Part shown: positions 1 to 7,103 of the stretch, piece by piece
How positions within the stretch are numbered: the stretch's first letter is position 1
How the letters are laid out: each line of letters begins with the position of its first letter
NCBI RefSeq assembly: GCF_014199415.1
Contig: NZ_JACIJN010000005.1
Location: forward strand, 224,069 to 288,068
From: Sphingomonas endophytica
Lineage (GTDB): Bacteria; Pseudomonadota; Alphaproteobacteria; Sphingomonadales; Sphingomonadaceae
Reading direction: 5' to 3'
Length of the DNA stretch: 64,000 nucleotides
Program-made: the position numbers and the translations under genes
The notes under the pieces: generated by a model
Told to the model about the DNA's origin: nothing
What the model saw: the letters and a program-made list of their open reading frames with translations, nothing else
The model's database searches: none

Positions 1-231
1 GAGGATATCGCCCTCCTCGACGATCAACCGCCCGTCCATGAACGCCTCGGCGACGCCCAGCGCCGGGTCGGCGGCGATCTCGCGATAGACCTTGGTGTCG
101 GTGATGCGGAACGACACCGGCTTCAGCGCGGGATCGTCCTGCCCGAAGGTCGAGACCGATCCGTCGGGCTTGGTGAGGGTGAGGCGGCCGCGCTGGATGG
201 CGCGGCGGAGGAAAACGTCGATCAATGCCAT
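1..231 (-). CDS. cfa: Cyclopropane-fatty-acyl-phospholipid synthase, N-terminal part (cut by window edge)
   Basis: The first 77 codons read from ATG at 231 towards base 1; the rest lies outside the window. The visible part has the N-terminal layout of the CFA synthase family: a short helix, then a region ending in AEAFMDGRLIVEEGDIL, which is typical of these SAM-dependent enzymes. They add a methylene group to unsaturated phospholipid acyl chains at the inner membrane. The catalytic methyltransferase domain is not visible. The gene is divergent from thrC, with about 80 bases between the starts. The family call is likely; the exact subfamily cannot be settled from this fragment. Confidence 0.72.
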   Translation of the reverse strand, partial: MALIDVFLRRAIQRGRLTLTKPDGSVSTFGQDDPALKPVSFRITDTKVYREIAADPALGVAEAFMDGRLIVEEGDIL

Positions 232-314
232 GACCGCCTGCTAAACCTGTCGTTGGGCGCGACGCAACCGGCGAGGCATTGCGTGCGGGTAGCGCGGCAT
301 CTAGGCAGCCTCCC

Positions 315-1712
315 ATGCGCTACGTCAGCACCCGCGGGAACGCGCCCGCGCTCGACTTCGCGGGCGTCACGCTCGCCGGCCTCGCCTCCGATGGCGGGCT
401 GTACGTGCCTGAAAGCTGGCCGACCCTGTCGCCCGACGAAATCGGCGCGCTCAAGGGGCTGTCCTATGTCGACACTGCGGTGGCGGTGATGGCGCCGTTC
501 GTCGAGGGCACGCTGACCCGCGCGGAACTGCGCGGGCTGTGCGAAGCGGCCTATGGCGCGTTCAGCCACGACGCCGTGACCCCGCTGGTGCAACTCGACC
601 ACGACCAATGGCTGCTCGAGCTGTTTCACGGCCCGACGCTGGCGTTCAAGGACGTCGCGCTGCAATTGCTCGGGCATTTGTTCGAGCGGTTCCTGAAGGG
701 CACCGACCAGCATCTGACGATCGTCGGCGCGACCAGCGGCGATACCGGCTCGGCGGCGATCGACGCGGTGGCGGGGCGCAGCGGCGTCGACATCTTCATG
801 CTCCACCCCGAAGGCCGGGTGAGCGAGGTGCAGCGCCGCCAGATGACCACCGTCGGCGCGCCCAACGTCCACAATATCGCGATCCGCGGCGACTTCGACA
901 CCGCGCAGGCTTTGGTGAAGGCGATGTTCAACGACACGTCCTTCGCCGGCCGCTTCCGGCTGTCGGCAGTCAATTCGATCAACTGGGCGCGGTTGATGGC
1001 GCAGGTGGTCTATTATTTCTACGCCGCGGTCCGGCTCGGCGCGCCGGCGAAGCCGGTCGCGTTCAGCGTCCCGACCGGCAATTTCGGCGACGTCTTCGCG
1101 GGCTATGTCGCGGCGAAGATGGGGCTGCCGGTCGCGAAGCTGGTGGTCGCCACCAACGTCAACGACATCCTCGCCCGCGCGCTGTCCAGCGGCGACTACT
1201 CCAGCCGCACCGTCGTCCCGACCCCGACGCCGTCGATGGACATTCAGGTATCGAGCAATTTCGAGCGGCTGTTGTTCGATCTCGGCGGCCGCGACGGCGT
1301 GGCGCTGGCTGAGCAGATGCGCAGCTTCGAGGATGCGCGCAGCATCCGCCTGACCAATACGCAGACGCAAGGCGCCGCGCCGCTGTTCGTCGGCGAGCGC
1401 GTCGACACCGACGAGATGGCGCTGGCGATGCGCCACGCGCACGAGCGCGCCGGGCAGATCGTCGATCCGCATACTGCGATCGCGCTCGCCGCGGCGCACC
1501 GCCACGCGACGGAGGGCGTGCCGATGGTCACGCTGGCGACCGCGCACCCTGCGAAGTTCGGCGACGCGGTCGAGCGCGCCACCGGCGTCCGCCCGCCGCT
1601 GCCGCCGCGCGTCGGCGACCTGTTCGAGCGCGAGGAGCGCTTCGTCACGCTCGACGCCACCTATGAGGCGGTGAGCGGCTATGTCGCCGAGCACGCGGTG
1701 CCGCGCGGCTGA
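315..1712 (+). CDS. thrC: Threonine synthase
   Basis: A 465-aa PLP enzyme that converts O-phosphohomoserine to threonine, the last step of threonine synthesis. The N-terminus MRYVSTRGNAPALDF and the segment HGPTLAFKDVALQLL are diagnostic; K112 in the FKD motif is the expected PLP lysine. A glycine-rich phosphate-binding stretch (GATSGDTGSAA) follows. Length matches the long bacterial ThrC class. A TTG codon at 279 would extend the frame, but the family normally starts at MRYxSTRG, so ATG 315 is chosen. The stop shares one base with the start of the next gene (TGATG), so the two are probably co-translated. Confidence 0.96.
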   Translation: MRYVSTRGNAPALDFAGVTLAGLASDGGLYVPESWPTLSPDEIGALKGLSYVDTAVAVMAPFVEGTLTRAELRGLCEAAYGAFSHDAVTPLVQLDHDQWLLELFHGPTLAFKDVALQLLGHLFERFLKGTDQHLTIVGATSGDTGSAAIDAVAGRSGVDIFMLHPEGRVSEVQRRQMTTVGAPNVHNIAIRGDFDTAQALVKAMFNDTSFAGRFRLSAVNSINWARLMAQVVYYFYAAVRLGAPAKPVAFSVPTGNFGDVFAGYVAAKMGLPVAKLVVATNVNDILARALSSGDYSSRTVVPTPTPSMDIQVSSNFERLLFDLGGRDGVALAEQMRSFEDARSIRLTNTQTQGAAPLFVGERVDTDEMALAMRHAHERAGQIVDPHTAIALAAAHRHATEGVPMVTLATAHPAKFGDAVERATGVRPPLPPRVGDLFEREERFVTLDATYEAVSGYVAEHAVPRG

Positions 1713-2593
1713 TGCAGTTGTCGACTCTCATCGGCGAGCCATGGGCCGACTACGGGCTGGTCGATTCGGGCCACGGCCGCAAGCTCGAACGCTACGGCCG
1801 CTTCCGCTTTATCCGCCCCGAGCCGCAGGCGCTCTGGGCCCCGGCCAACGCCGACTGGCGCGCGCAGGGCGAGTTCGTGCCGGGCAGCGACGAGGACGGT
1901 GGCGGGCAATGGCATTTCGCCGAGCCGGTCCCGCGGGACGGCTGGCCGCTCGCGTGGAGCGAGGGCGACGCGCGCGTTCGCTTCACCGCGCAGACCACAC
2001 CGTTCCGCCACCTCGGCTTCTTCCCCGACATGGCGCCGGTCTGGTCGTGGATGCGCGGACGGATCGCCGGCATGGCCGAGCCGGAATGCCTGAATCTGTT
2101 CGGCTATACCGGGGTCGGCACGCTGGCGCTGTCGGCGGTCGGCGCGAAGATGGTGCATGTCGATGCCTCGAAGAAGTCGGTCGAGGCGGCGCGCGGCAAT
2201 GCGGCGCTCTCCGGGCTCGCCGACGCGCCAGTGCGCTGGATCATCGACGACGCCGCCAAGTTCGTCGCGCGCGAGGTGCGGCGCGGGCGGCGCTATGACG
2301 GCATCCTGCTCGACCCGCCCAAATACGGGCGCGGGCCGGATGGCGAGGTGTGGCGGCTGGAAGAGCATCTGCCCGCGCTGGTCGCGGATTGCCGGCGCTT
2401 GCTCGATGCCGAGTCGCGCTATCTGTTCCTGACCGTCTATGCGGTGCGGATGTCGGCGCTGGCGATCGGCGAGATGCTGCGGCAGGCGTTCGCGGACCTG
2501 CCCGGCACCGTCGAGGCCGGCGAACTGGCGGTGCGCGAGGAAGCGCGCGGGCTGGCGCTGCCGACCGCGATCTGGGCGCGATGGTCGCGGTGA
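1712..2593 (+). CDS. Class I SAM-dependent methyltransferase, RlmI/RlmK-like
   Basis: A 293-aa protein with a Rossmann methyltransferase core. Motif I is NLFGYTGVGTLALSAVGA around residues 129-146, the acidic loop HVDASKKSV follows, and motif IV is LLDPPKYGRG. The DPPKYGRG form resembles the rRNA large-subunit cytosine-C5 methyltransferases (RlmI type) but without a visible PUA domain, so the substrate is uncertain; rRNA is the best guess. It starts on the last base of the thrC stop and is probably in the same transcript. A CCTGATCCGGGG repeat arm lies just after its stop at about 2613-2625. Confidence 0.85.
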   Translation: MQLSTLIGEPWADYGLVDSGHGRKLERYGRFRFIRPEPQALWAPANADWRAQGEFVPGSDEDGGGQWHFAEPVPRDGWPLAWSEGDARVRFTAQTTPFRHLGFFPDMAPVWSWMRGRIAGMAEPECLNLFGYTGVGTLALSAVGAKMVHVDASKKSVEAARGNAALSGLADAPVRWIIDDAAKFVAREVRRGRRYDGILLDPPKYGRGPDGEVWRLEEHLPALVADCRRLLDAESRYLFLTVYAVRMSALAIGEMLRQAFADLPGTVEAGELAVREEARGLALPTAIWARWSR

Positions 2594-2638
2594 CGCCGCC
2601 GTGCTCGCGGACCTGATCCGGGGCCGCGCTGCTTACCT

Positions 2639-3274
2639 TTATTCCACCCCCGCCCGCATCGCCGCGCCCGCGACGACCGGCGCGCCGGCCACCAGCACCA
2701 GACTGACCGCCGCCAGCAGCTTCAACCCGCTCGCCCCGCCCTCGATCGCGCCCGCGCCGAAGATCAGCAGCGGCACCGCGAGCGGCAGCATCACCAGCCC
2801 CGCCACCGCCCCTGCCCCGCGCAACCCCGCGACCAGCGCCCCGGTCGCAACCGCCAGCGCGGCGAGCCCTGGCGTGCCCAGCAGCAGCCCCGCCTCGACC
2901 AGCAGCAACCGCTCCGCCGACAGATCGAGCAGCCCCGCCGCGATCACCGCCGCGAGCATCAGCGGCGGTGCGAACGCGCACCAATGCGCCGCGATCTTCA
3001 CCGCCGCGACCATCGCCGGCGACACGCCGCGTACCGTCAGCTGGTCGAGCACCCCCGCCTCGAGATCGGGCTGCACCAGCCGCTCGACCGGCAGCAAGGC
3101 CGCGAGCAACGCCGCCGCCCAGATCACCCCGCCGCCGACCCGCGCCAGCAACGTCGCGTCCGGCCCGATCGCGAACGGGAACAGCACCGCCACCAACAGG
3201 AAGAACGCGATCACCAGCGTCGCGCCGCCCCCGGCATAACCGCGCCGCACGTCGCGACGGAACAGCGCGATCAC
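2639..3274 (-). CDS. ccmB: Heme exporter protein B
   Basis: A 211-aa polytopic membrane protein of the CcmB family, the permease partner of CcmA in system I cytochrome c maturation. The N-terminal pattern (a short cytoplasmic helix with RRDVRRGY, then [16 protein letters not shown]) and the internal [14 protein letters not shown] element match the family. About six hydrophobic segments are visible. The start is GTG at 3274 and overlaps the ccmA stop by 4 bases (GTGA). No ccmC or ccmD follows; the next gene downstream is convergent, so the rest of the ccm set must be elsewhere. Confidence 0.93.
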   Translation of the reverse strand: MIALFRRDVRRGYAGGGATLVIAFFLLVAVLFPFAIGPDATLLARVGGGVIWAAALLAALLPVERLVQPDLEAGVLDQLTVRGVSPAMVAAVKIAAHWCAFAPPLMLAAVIAAGLLDLSAERLLLVEAGLLLGTPGLAALAVATGALVAGLRGAGAVAGLVMLPLAVPLLIFGAGAIEGGASGLKLLAAVSLVLVAGAPVVAGAAMRAGVE

Positions 3275-3840
3275 AGGGTCACCGTCGCGGCGTCGGGCAG
3301 CGCCAGGGGCTGGTGCGTGGTCACCACCACCGCCCCGCCCCCACCGCGATGGCCGTCGATCAGCGCCTCCAGCCGAGCGACCGCGGCGGCGTCGAGCCCG
3401 CTGGCGGGTTCATCGAGCAACCACAGATCAGCGCCCGCCGCGACGACCCGCGCCAGCGCGGCGCGGCGGCGCTGCCCGGTCGACAACAGCCGCACCGGCA
3501 CGTCGTCGAGTTCGTCGAGCCCGACCGCGGCCAGCGCCGCCGACACGCGCAGCGCCGCCCCTGCGGCACGGTCGAGCGTCGCCCAGAAGCGCAACGCCGC
3601 GCCGAGCCGCCGCTCGCTGTCGAGCGCGGTCGCCTCCCCCATCCACGCCAGCGTCCCCTCGCGCGTCACCGCGCCCGCGACCGGGGGGAGTAGCCCGGCC
3701 AGCACGCGCAACAGGCTCGACTTGCCCGCGCCGTTCGGTCCGCGCACCAGCAGCGCGCCGCCGCGCGGCACTGCGAGATCCAGCGCCTCGATCAGTAACC
3801 GGCCCCCGCGCGCGACCGTCAGGCCCTGCGCGCTCAGCAC
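3271..3840 (-). CDS. ccmA: Heme ABC exporter ATP-binding protein CcmA
   Basis: A 189-aa ATPase that powers CcmAB and releases holo-CcmE during cytochrome c maturation. Visible motifs are Walker [18 protein letters not shown], the signature [14 protein letters not shown], Walker [13 protein letters not shown] and the H-loop TTHQPL. The reading frame is open further upstream, but the protein proper begins at [13 protein letters not shown], giving a GTG start at 3840. That start overlaps the stop of the preceding metallopeptidase gene (GTGCTGA), which supports coupling. The length is close to the family norm of about 200 aa. Confidence 0.93.
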   Translation of the reverse strand: MLSAQGLTVARGGRLLIEALDLAVPRGGALLVRGPNGAGKSSLLRVLAGLLPPVAGAVTREGTLAWMGEATALDSERRLGAALRFWATLDRAAGAALRVSAALAAVGLDELDDVPVRLLSTGQRRRAALARVVAAGADLWLLDEPASGLDAAAVARLEALIDGHRGGGGAVVVTTHQPLALPDAATVTL

Positions 3841-4265
3841 GCGTCGTCCGCCACCGCCTCTTCCAGCGCGTGCATGTCGTCGTCCGACAGCCCGAAATGG
3901 TGGCCGATCTCGTGGATCGTGACATGCGCGACCAGCGCGTCGAGCCGCACCCCGGTCTCGCACCATTCGGCGAGGATCGCCTGTCGGTACAAATGGATGC
4001 GATCGGGCAGCGCACCACTGTCGAACGCGCTTTTCTCGCCGATCGGCTGCCCGTGGTACAGGCCGGTCAAGTCGAGCGGGTGCTCGAGTTCCAGCGCGGC
4101 GAGCGTTTCGGCATCCGCCTCTTCCTCTACCAGCAGCACCACGTCGCCCAGATGCGCGCGAAATTCGGCGGGCAGCCGCGCGATCACGTCGCGGGCATGC
4201 GCCTCGATCGCATCTGCGGAGGGCGCGATGCCCATTGCCTCTTGCCCGTCCATCCCGCCGGCCAT
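3834..4265 (-). CDS. Small zincin-like metallopeptidase family protein
   Basis: A 143-aa protein with a zinc-binding HExxH motif, [13 protein letters not shown] (H118 and H122 from this start), and a conserved C-terminal acidic region. It belongs to the small metallopeptidase family often annotated as zinicin-like or possible acetylglutamate-type zincin; no substrate is known to me. ATG at 4265 has GGAG just upstream; ATG at 4253 or 4235 is also possible. It is the first gene of a coupled unit with ccmA and ccmB and is divergent from phhB, sharing a 36-base start-to-start spacer. Confidence 0.8.
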   Translation of the reverse strand: MAGGMDGQEAMGIAPSADAIEAHARDVIARLPAEFRAHLGDVVLLVEEEADAETLAALELEHPLDLTGLYHGQPIGEKSAFDSGALPDRIHLYRQAILAEWCETGVRLDALVAHVTIHEIGHHFGLSDDDMHALEEAVADDAC

Positions 4266-4301
4266 ACCGCTCCGGGCGAAGTAGCGGAAGGGAGCGGATT
4301 C

Positions 4302-4604
4302 ATGCCCGAGACGATCGAACCGTTGAGCGAGGCCGAGCGGGTCGATGCGCTCGATGCGCTGCCCGACTGGGATTATGACGAAGGGCGCGACGCGATCACG
4401 CGCTCGATCGTGTTCACCGACTTTGCCGAAGCATTCGGGTTCATGACGCAAGTCGCGCTGCTCGCCGAACGCGCCGACCATCATCCCGAATGGAGCAACG
4501 TCTGGAATCGCGTCGAAATCCTGCTGACCACGCACGATGCCGGCGGGCTTTCGGGGCGCGACATCGAGCTGGCGACCGCGATCGACGCGATCCTCGGAGG
4601 ATAA
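4302..4604 (+). CDS. phhB: Pterin-4a-carbinolamine dehydratase
   Basis: A 100-aa PCD/DCoH family protein. It dehydrates 4a-hydroxytetrahydropterin formed by aromatic amino acid hydroxylases; in bacteria lacking these it may serve other pterin reactions. The catalytic histidine pair lies in the motif HHPEW (residues 60-64), followed by [16 protein letters not shown] with a third conserved histidine. The length is normal. ATG 4302 is preceded by a purine-rich GGAAGGGAGCGG. No phenylalanine hydroxylase gene is visible nearby, so the in vivo role is open. Confidence 0.93.
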   Translation: MPETIEPLSEAERVDALDALPDWDYDEGRDAITRSIVFTDFAEAFGFMTQVALLAERADHHPEWSNVWNRVEILLTTHDAGGLSGRDIELATAIDAILGG

Positions 4605-4679
4605 AGCCGATCCGACACTGATCGTCGTCAATGTGATTCCCAGGAACGTTAACCCGCGTCTGTCCGTCTAACCTGCCTT

Positions 4680-5402
4680 ATGCCGGCACCCGACACACCG
4701 ATGTTCCGCTGGACGCATCATGCGCAGGCGGAACTTGAAACCCTTCTCCACGATCATATCGCCGACCGCGCCTTTCCGTGCGTCGGTGCCAAGGCGGCCA
4801 TGGCGCGTGGCACGATGAACGTGCTCGCCTGCACGAGCATCGACAGCGCGTGGGACGATCTGCGCATCCACGACGGCCTGGTGGAATTCGCCGCCGCCTA
4901 TCGCGAACAGCCGGCCTTGTTCCGCAGCTTCGCGGTGGTGTTCGACGGGCCGGCGGGGCTCGACGAACCCGCGTTCGAGCGCGCCCTGTGGCAGCGTATC
5001 CAGTCGCTGTCCGACAAGGACGTGTGGCGCGGCCAGCCCTATGACACGCGCGTCAGCCACGATCCGGCCGATTCGCATTTCTCGCTGAGCTTCGGCGGCG
5101 AGGCGTTTTTCGTCGTCGGGCTTCACCCGAATGCCTCGCGCCCGGCGCGGCGCTTCGCGCGTCCGACCCTGGTGTTCAACCTGCACGATCAGTTCGAAAC
5201 GCTGCGCGCCGACGGCCGTTACGAGACGATGCGCGAGGCGATCATGGTCCGCGACGAGGCGATCGCCGGCTCGCGCAACCCGATGCTCGCCCGCCACGGC
5301 GAGACCAGCGAGGCGCGGCAATATAGCGGCCGTGTCGTCGATGAAGCGTGGCGCTGCCCGTTCCATTACGCCGGCAAGGACGCCGGTGAGTCGCGTCCAT
5401 GA
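4680..5402 (+). CDS. YqcI/YcgG (GntA-like) family heme-dependent N-hydroxylase candidate
   Basis: A 240-aa cytosolic protein of the YqcI/YcgG family. Recognisable blocks are AFPCVGAKAA with C34 near the N-terminus, HPNASRPARRFARPTLVFN in the middle, and SEARQYSGRVVDEAWRCPF at the C-terminus. One family member, GntA of guanitoxin biosynthesis, is a heme-dependent oxygenase that N-hydroxylates a guanidino amino acid; that function is known for the family, not shown here. The gene overlaps the next one by 4 bases (ATGA), so both products are probably made together. The partner is a DUF1989 protein, a family that includes carboxyguanidine deiminase subunits, which points to guanidino-compound chemistry. 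Confidence 0.82.
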   Translation: MPAPDTPMFRWTHHAQAELETLLHDHIADRAFPCVGAKAAMARGTMNVLACTSIDSAWDDLRIHDGLVEFAAAYREQPALFRSFAVVFDGPAGLDEPAFERALWQRIQSLSDKDVWRGQPYDTRVSHDPADSHFSLSFGGEAFFVVGLHPNASRPARRFARPTLVFNLHDQFETLRADGRYETMREAIMVRDEAIAGSRNPMLARHGETSEARQYSGRVVDEAWRCPFHYAGKDAGESRP

Positions 5403-5989
5403 CCGGCACCGTGCAGGAGATCGCACCCCGCAGCGGGGCGGGTTTCACGCTGTCCGCCGGGCAGACGCTGACCGTCATCGATCCGCGCGGCGTGCAGGTC
5501 GCCGATCTGCTCGCCTATAACGCCGCCGACGTGCGCGAGGTGCTGTCGTCGGGGCGGACGCTCGATTATGCCGAGACGATCCAACTGACGACCGGGCATA
5601 AACTCTATTCCAACCGCTCGAACGTGCTGCTGGAGATCGTCGAGGACACGGTCGGGCGGCACGATTTCCTGCTGACGCCGTGCTCCTACGCGACCTTCGA
5701 CCATTTTTATCCCGATCTGCCCCGGCATCGCGGCTGTTTCGGCAATCTCGCCGAGGCGCTCGCGCCCTGGGGGATCACAGAGGACATGATCCCGGTCGCG
5801 TTCAACTGCTTCATGAACGTGCCGGTCGATGGTCCGACCGGACGGCTTGAGGTGCTGCCGCCGGTCAGCAAGGCCGGCGACCGCATCGTGCTGCGCGCGG
5901 CGATGGATCTGGTGATCGGATTGACCGCCTGCTCCGCGCCGGCGTCGAACGGCGGCAGCTTCAAGCCGATCCATTATCGAATCGACTAG
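5399..5989 (+). CDS. DUF1989 / urea carboxylase-associated family protein
   Basis: A 196-aa protein of the DUF1989 family. Conserved features include the N-terminal GQTLTVIDPRGVQVADLLAY, the block LLTPCSYATFDHFY, HRGCFGNL and FNCFMNVPVD, and a C-terminal CSAPASNGG. Relatives sit beside urea or guanidine carboxylases, and two of them form carboxyguanidine deiminase. No biotin carboxylase, allophanate hydrolase or transporter gene lies next to this copy, so it is not a standard urea or guanidine operon. It is coupled to the upstream N-hydroxylase candidate through an ATGA overlap. Confidence 0.85.
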   Translation: MTGTVQEIAPRSGAGFTLSAGQTLTVIDPRGVQVADLLAYNAADVREVLSSGRTLDYAETIQLTTGHKLYSNRSNVLLEIVEDTVGRHDFLLTPCSYATFDHFYPDLPRHRGCFGNLAEALAPWGITEDMIPVAFNCFMNVPVDGPTGRLEVLPPVSKAGDRIVLRAAMDLVIGLTACSAPASNGGSFKPIHYRID

Positions 5990-6004
5990 TCGCCCCTCCC
6001 CGGA

Positions 6005-6187
6005 TCAGGTCCGCGGCGACGAGGCCCATTGCAGCGCGCGCCGTTCCGCCTCTTCGGCACGTTGCGCGTAGCGGGCGGCGAAATCGAGATGCAGCCGACG
6101 GATCGCATCCTCGCACGCGGCGCGCGCGCGTCGCTTCTCGTCGACGACGCGTTGACGGAAATAGGCGATATCGCTGGTGCCAGACAT
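6005..6187 (-). CDS. Small charged hypothetical protein
   Basis: A 60-aa reading frame rich in Arg, Ala and Glu, with a predicted helical or coiled-coil character (VVDEKRRARAACEDAIRRL and AERRALQ). I recall similar short proteins in sphingomonads but cannot name a family. It is convergent with the DUF1989 gene. Its last codons and stop (SSPRT then TGA) fall inside an arm of the dispersed CCGGATCAGG palindrome that starts at about 5999, so the true C-terminus may have been shaped by that repeat. No membrane segment. Confidence 0.5.
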   Translation of the reverse strand: MSGTSDIAYFRQRVVDEKRRARAACEDAIRRLHLDFAARYAQRAEEAERRALQWASSPRT

Positions 6188-6319
6188 GACCGATGCTCCT
6201 GACCCGAGGAAGGACGGTACGCGCTCAACTGCACCGAATGTGCATCCGACGCGGGATCGAGGCTTTCACCTCGATCAAATCGCGGTGGCGAAATCGTACA
6301 AAGCCGATGATGTGGGTGA

Positions 6320-7096
6320 ATGACGAACACACGTTCCTTTGACCGCCTTACCCGCGACTCGCGCTCCACCCCGCACGCGCGCGCGGTGATCGCGGAAGCG
6401 CCGATCGCGATCGAGGTCAACGGCATCGGCTATGCGGTGATGATGGCGACTCCGCAGGACATCGCCGATTTCGCGACCGGCTTCGCACTTGCCGAGCGGA
6501 TCGTCACCGCAGCCGGCGAGATCGAGTCGCTTGACGTGCATGACACGCCGCGCGGCACGATCGTGCGCCTGACGGTGCCGCCCGCCCGCGCCGCCGCGGT
6601 GCGCGACCGGGTGCGGCGGCGAACCAGCGACAGCTCGTGCGGGCTGTGCGGGATGGACAATCTCGACGCCGTCCACCGCGACCTGCCCCGCGTCCCCGCC
6701 GCGACCGTCGCACCGGCGGCGATCTTCGCCGCGTTGGCCGCGATGCGCGCGCACCAGCCGCTCAACCGTGCCACCGGTGCCGCGCATGCCGCGCTGCTCT
6801 GCGCGCATGACGGCACGATCCGCGTCGCGCGCGAGGATGTCGGGCGGCACAATGCCTTCGACAAGCTGATCGGCGCAATGGCGCGGCAGGCGCTCGGCTG
6901 GGACGGCGGGTTCGCGCTGCTCTCGTCGCGCTGCTCCTACGAGCTGGTCGAGAAGGCCGCGCTGGCGGGGTGTCCGATGCTGGTGACGGTATCGGCGGCG
7001 ACCAGCCTCGCGCTCGACCGCGCCGCCGCCGCCGGGCTGACGCTCGTGTCGCTCGCGCGCGACGATGCGGTGCTTTTCTCGCGGCCCGTGCGTTAG
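6320..7096 (+). CDS. fdhD: Formate dehydrogenase accessory sulfurtransferase FdhD
   Basis: A 258-aa protein that passes sulfur from a cysteine desulfurase to the bis-MGD cofactor of formate dehydrogenase. The mobile loop motif SSCGLCG (C107 and C110) is present, as are DVGRHNAFDKLIG and the C-terminal SSRCSYELVEKAALAGCP block. The gene ends 7 bases before the ATG of the downstream molybdoenzyme, its probable client. Length is typical. ATG 6320 fits the family N-terminus. Confidence 0.95.
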   Translation: MTNTRSFDRLTRDSRSTPHARAVIAEAPIAIEVNGIGYAVMMATPQDIADFATGFALAERIVTAAGEIESLDVHDTPRGTIVRLTVPPARAAAVRDRVRRRTSDSSCGLCGMDNLDAVHRDLPRVPAATVAPAAIFAALAAMRAHQPLNRATGAAHAALLCAHDGTIRVAREDVGRHNAFDKLIGAMARQALGWDGGFALLSSRCSYELVEKAALAGCPMLVTVSAATSLALDRAAAAGLTLVSLARDDAVLFSRPVR

Positions 7097-7103
7097 CGCG
7101 TGC

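Noticed and set aside
222..1694. A 490-codon open frame on the minus strand
   Set aside because: Antisense to thrC; no family features. The real minus-strand gene here is the CFA synthase fragment starting at 231 in another frame.
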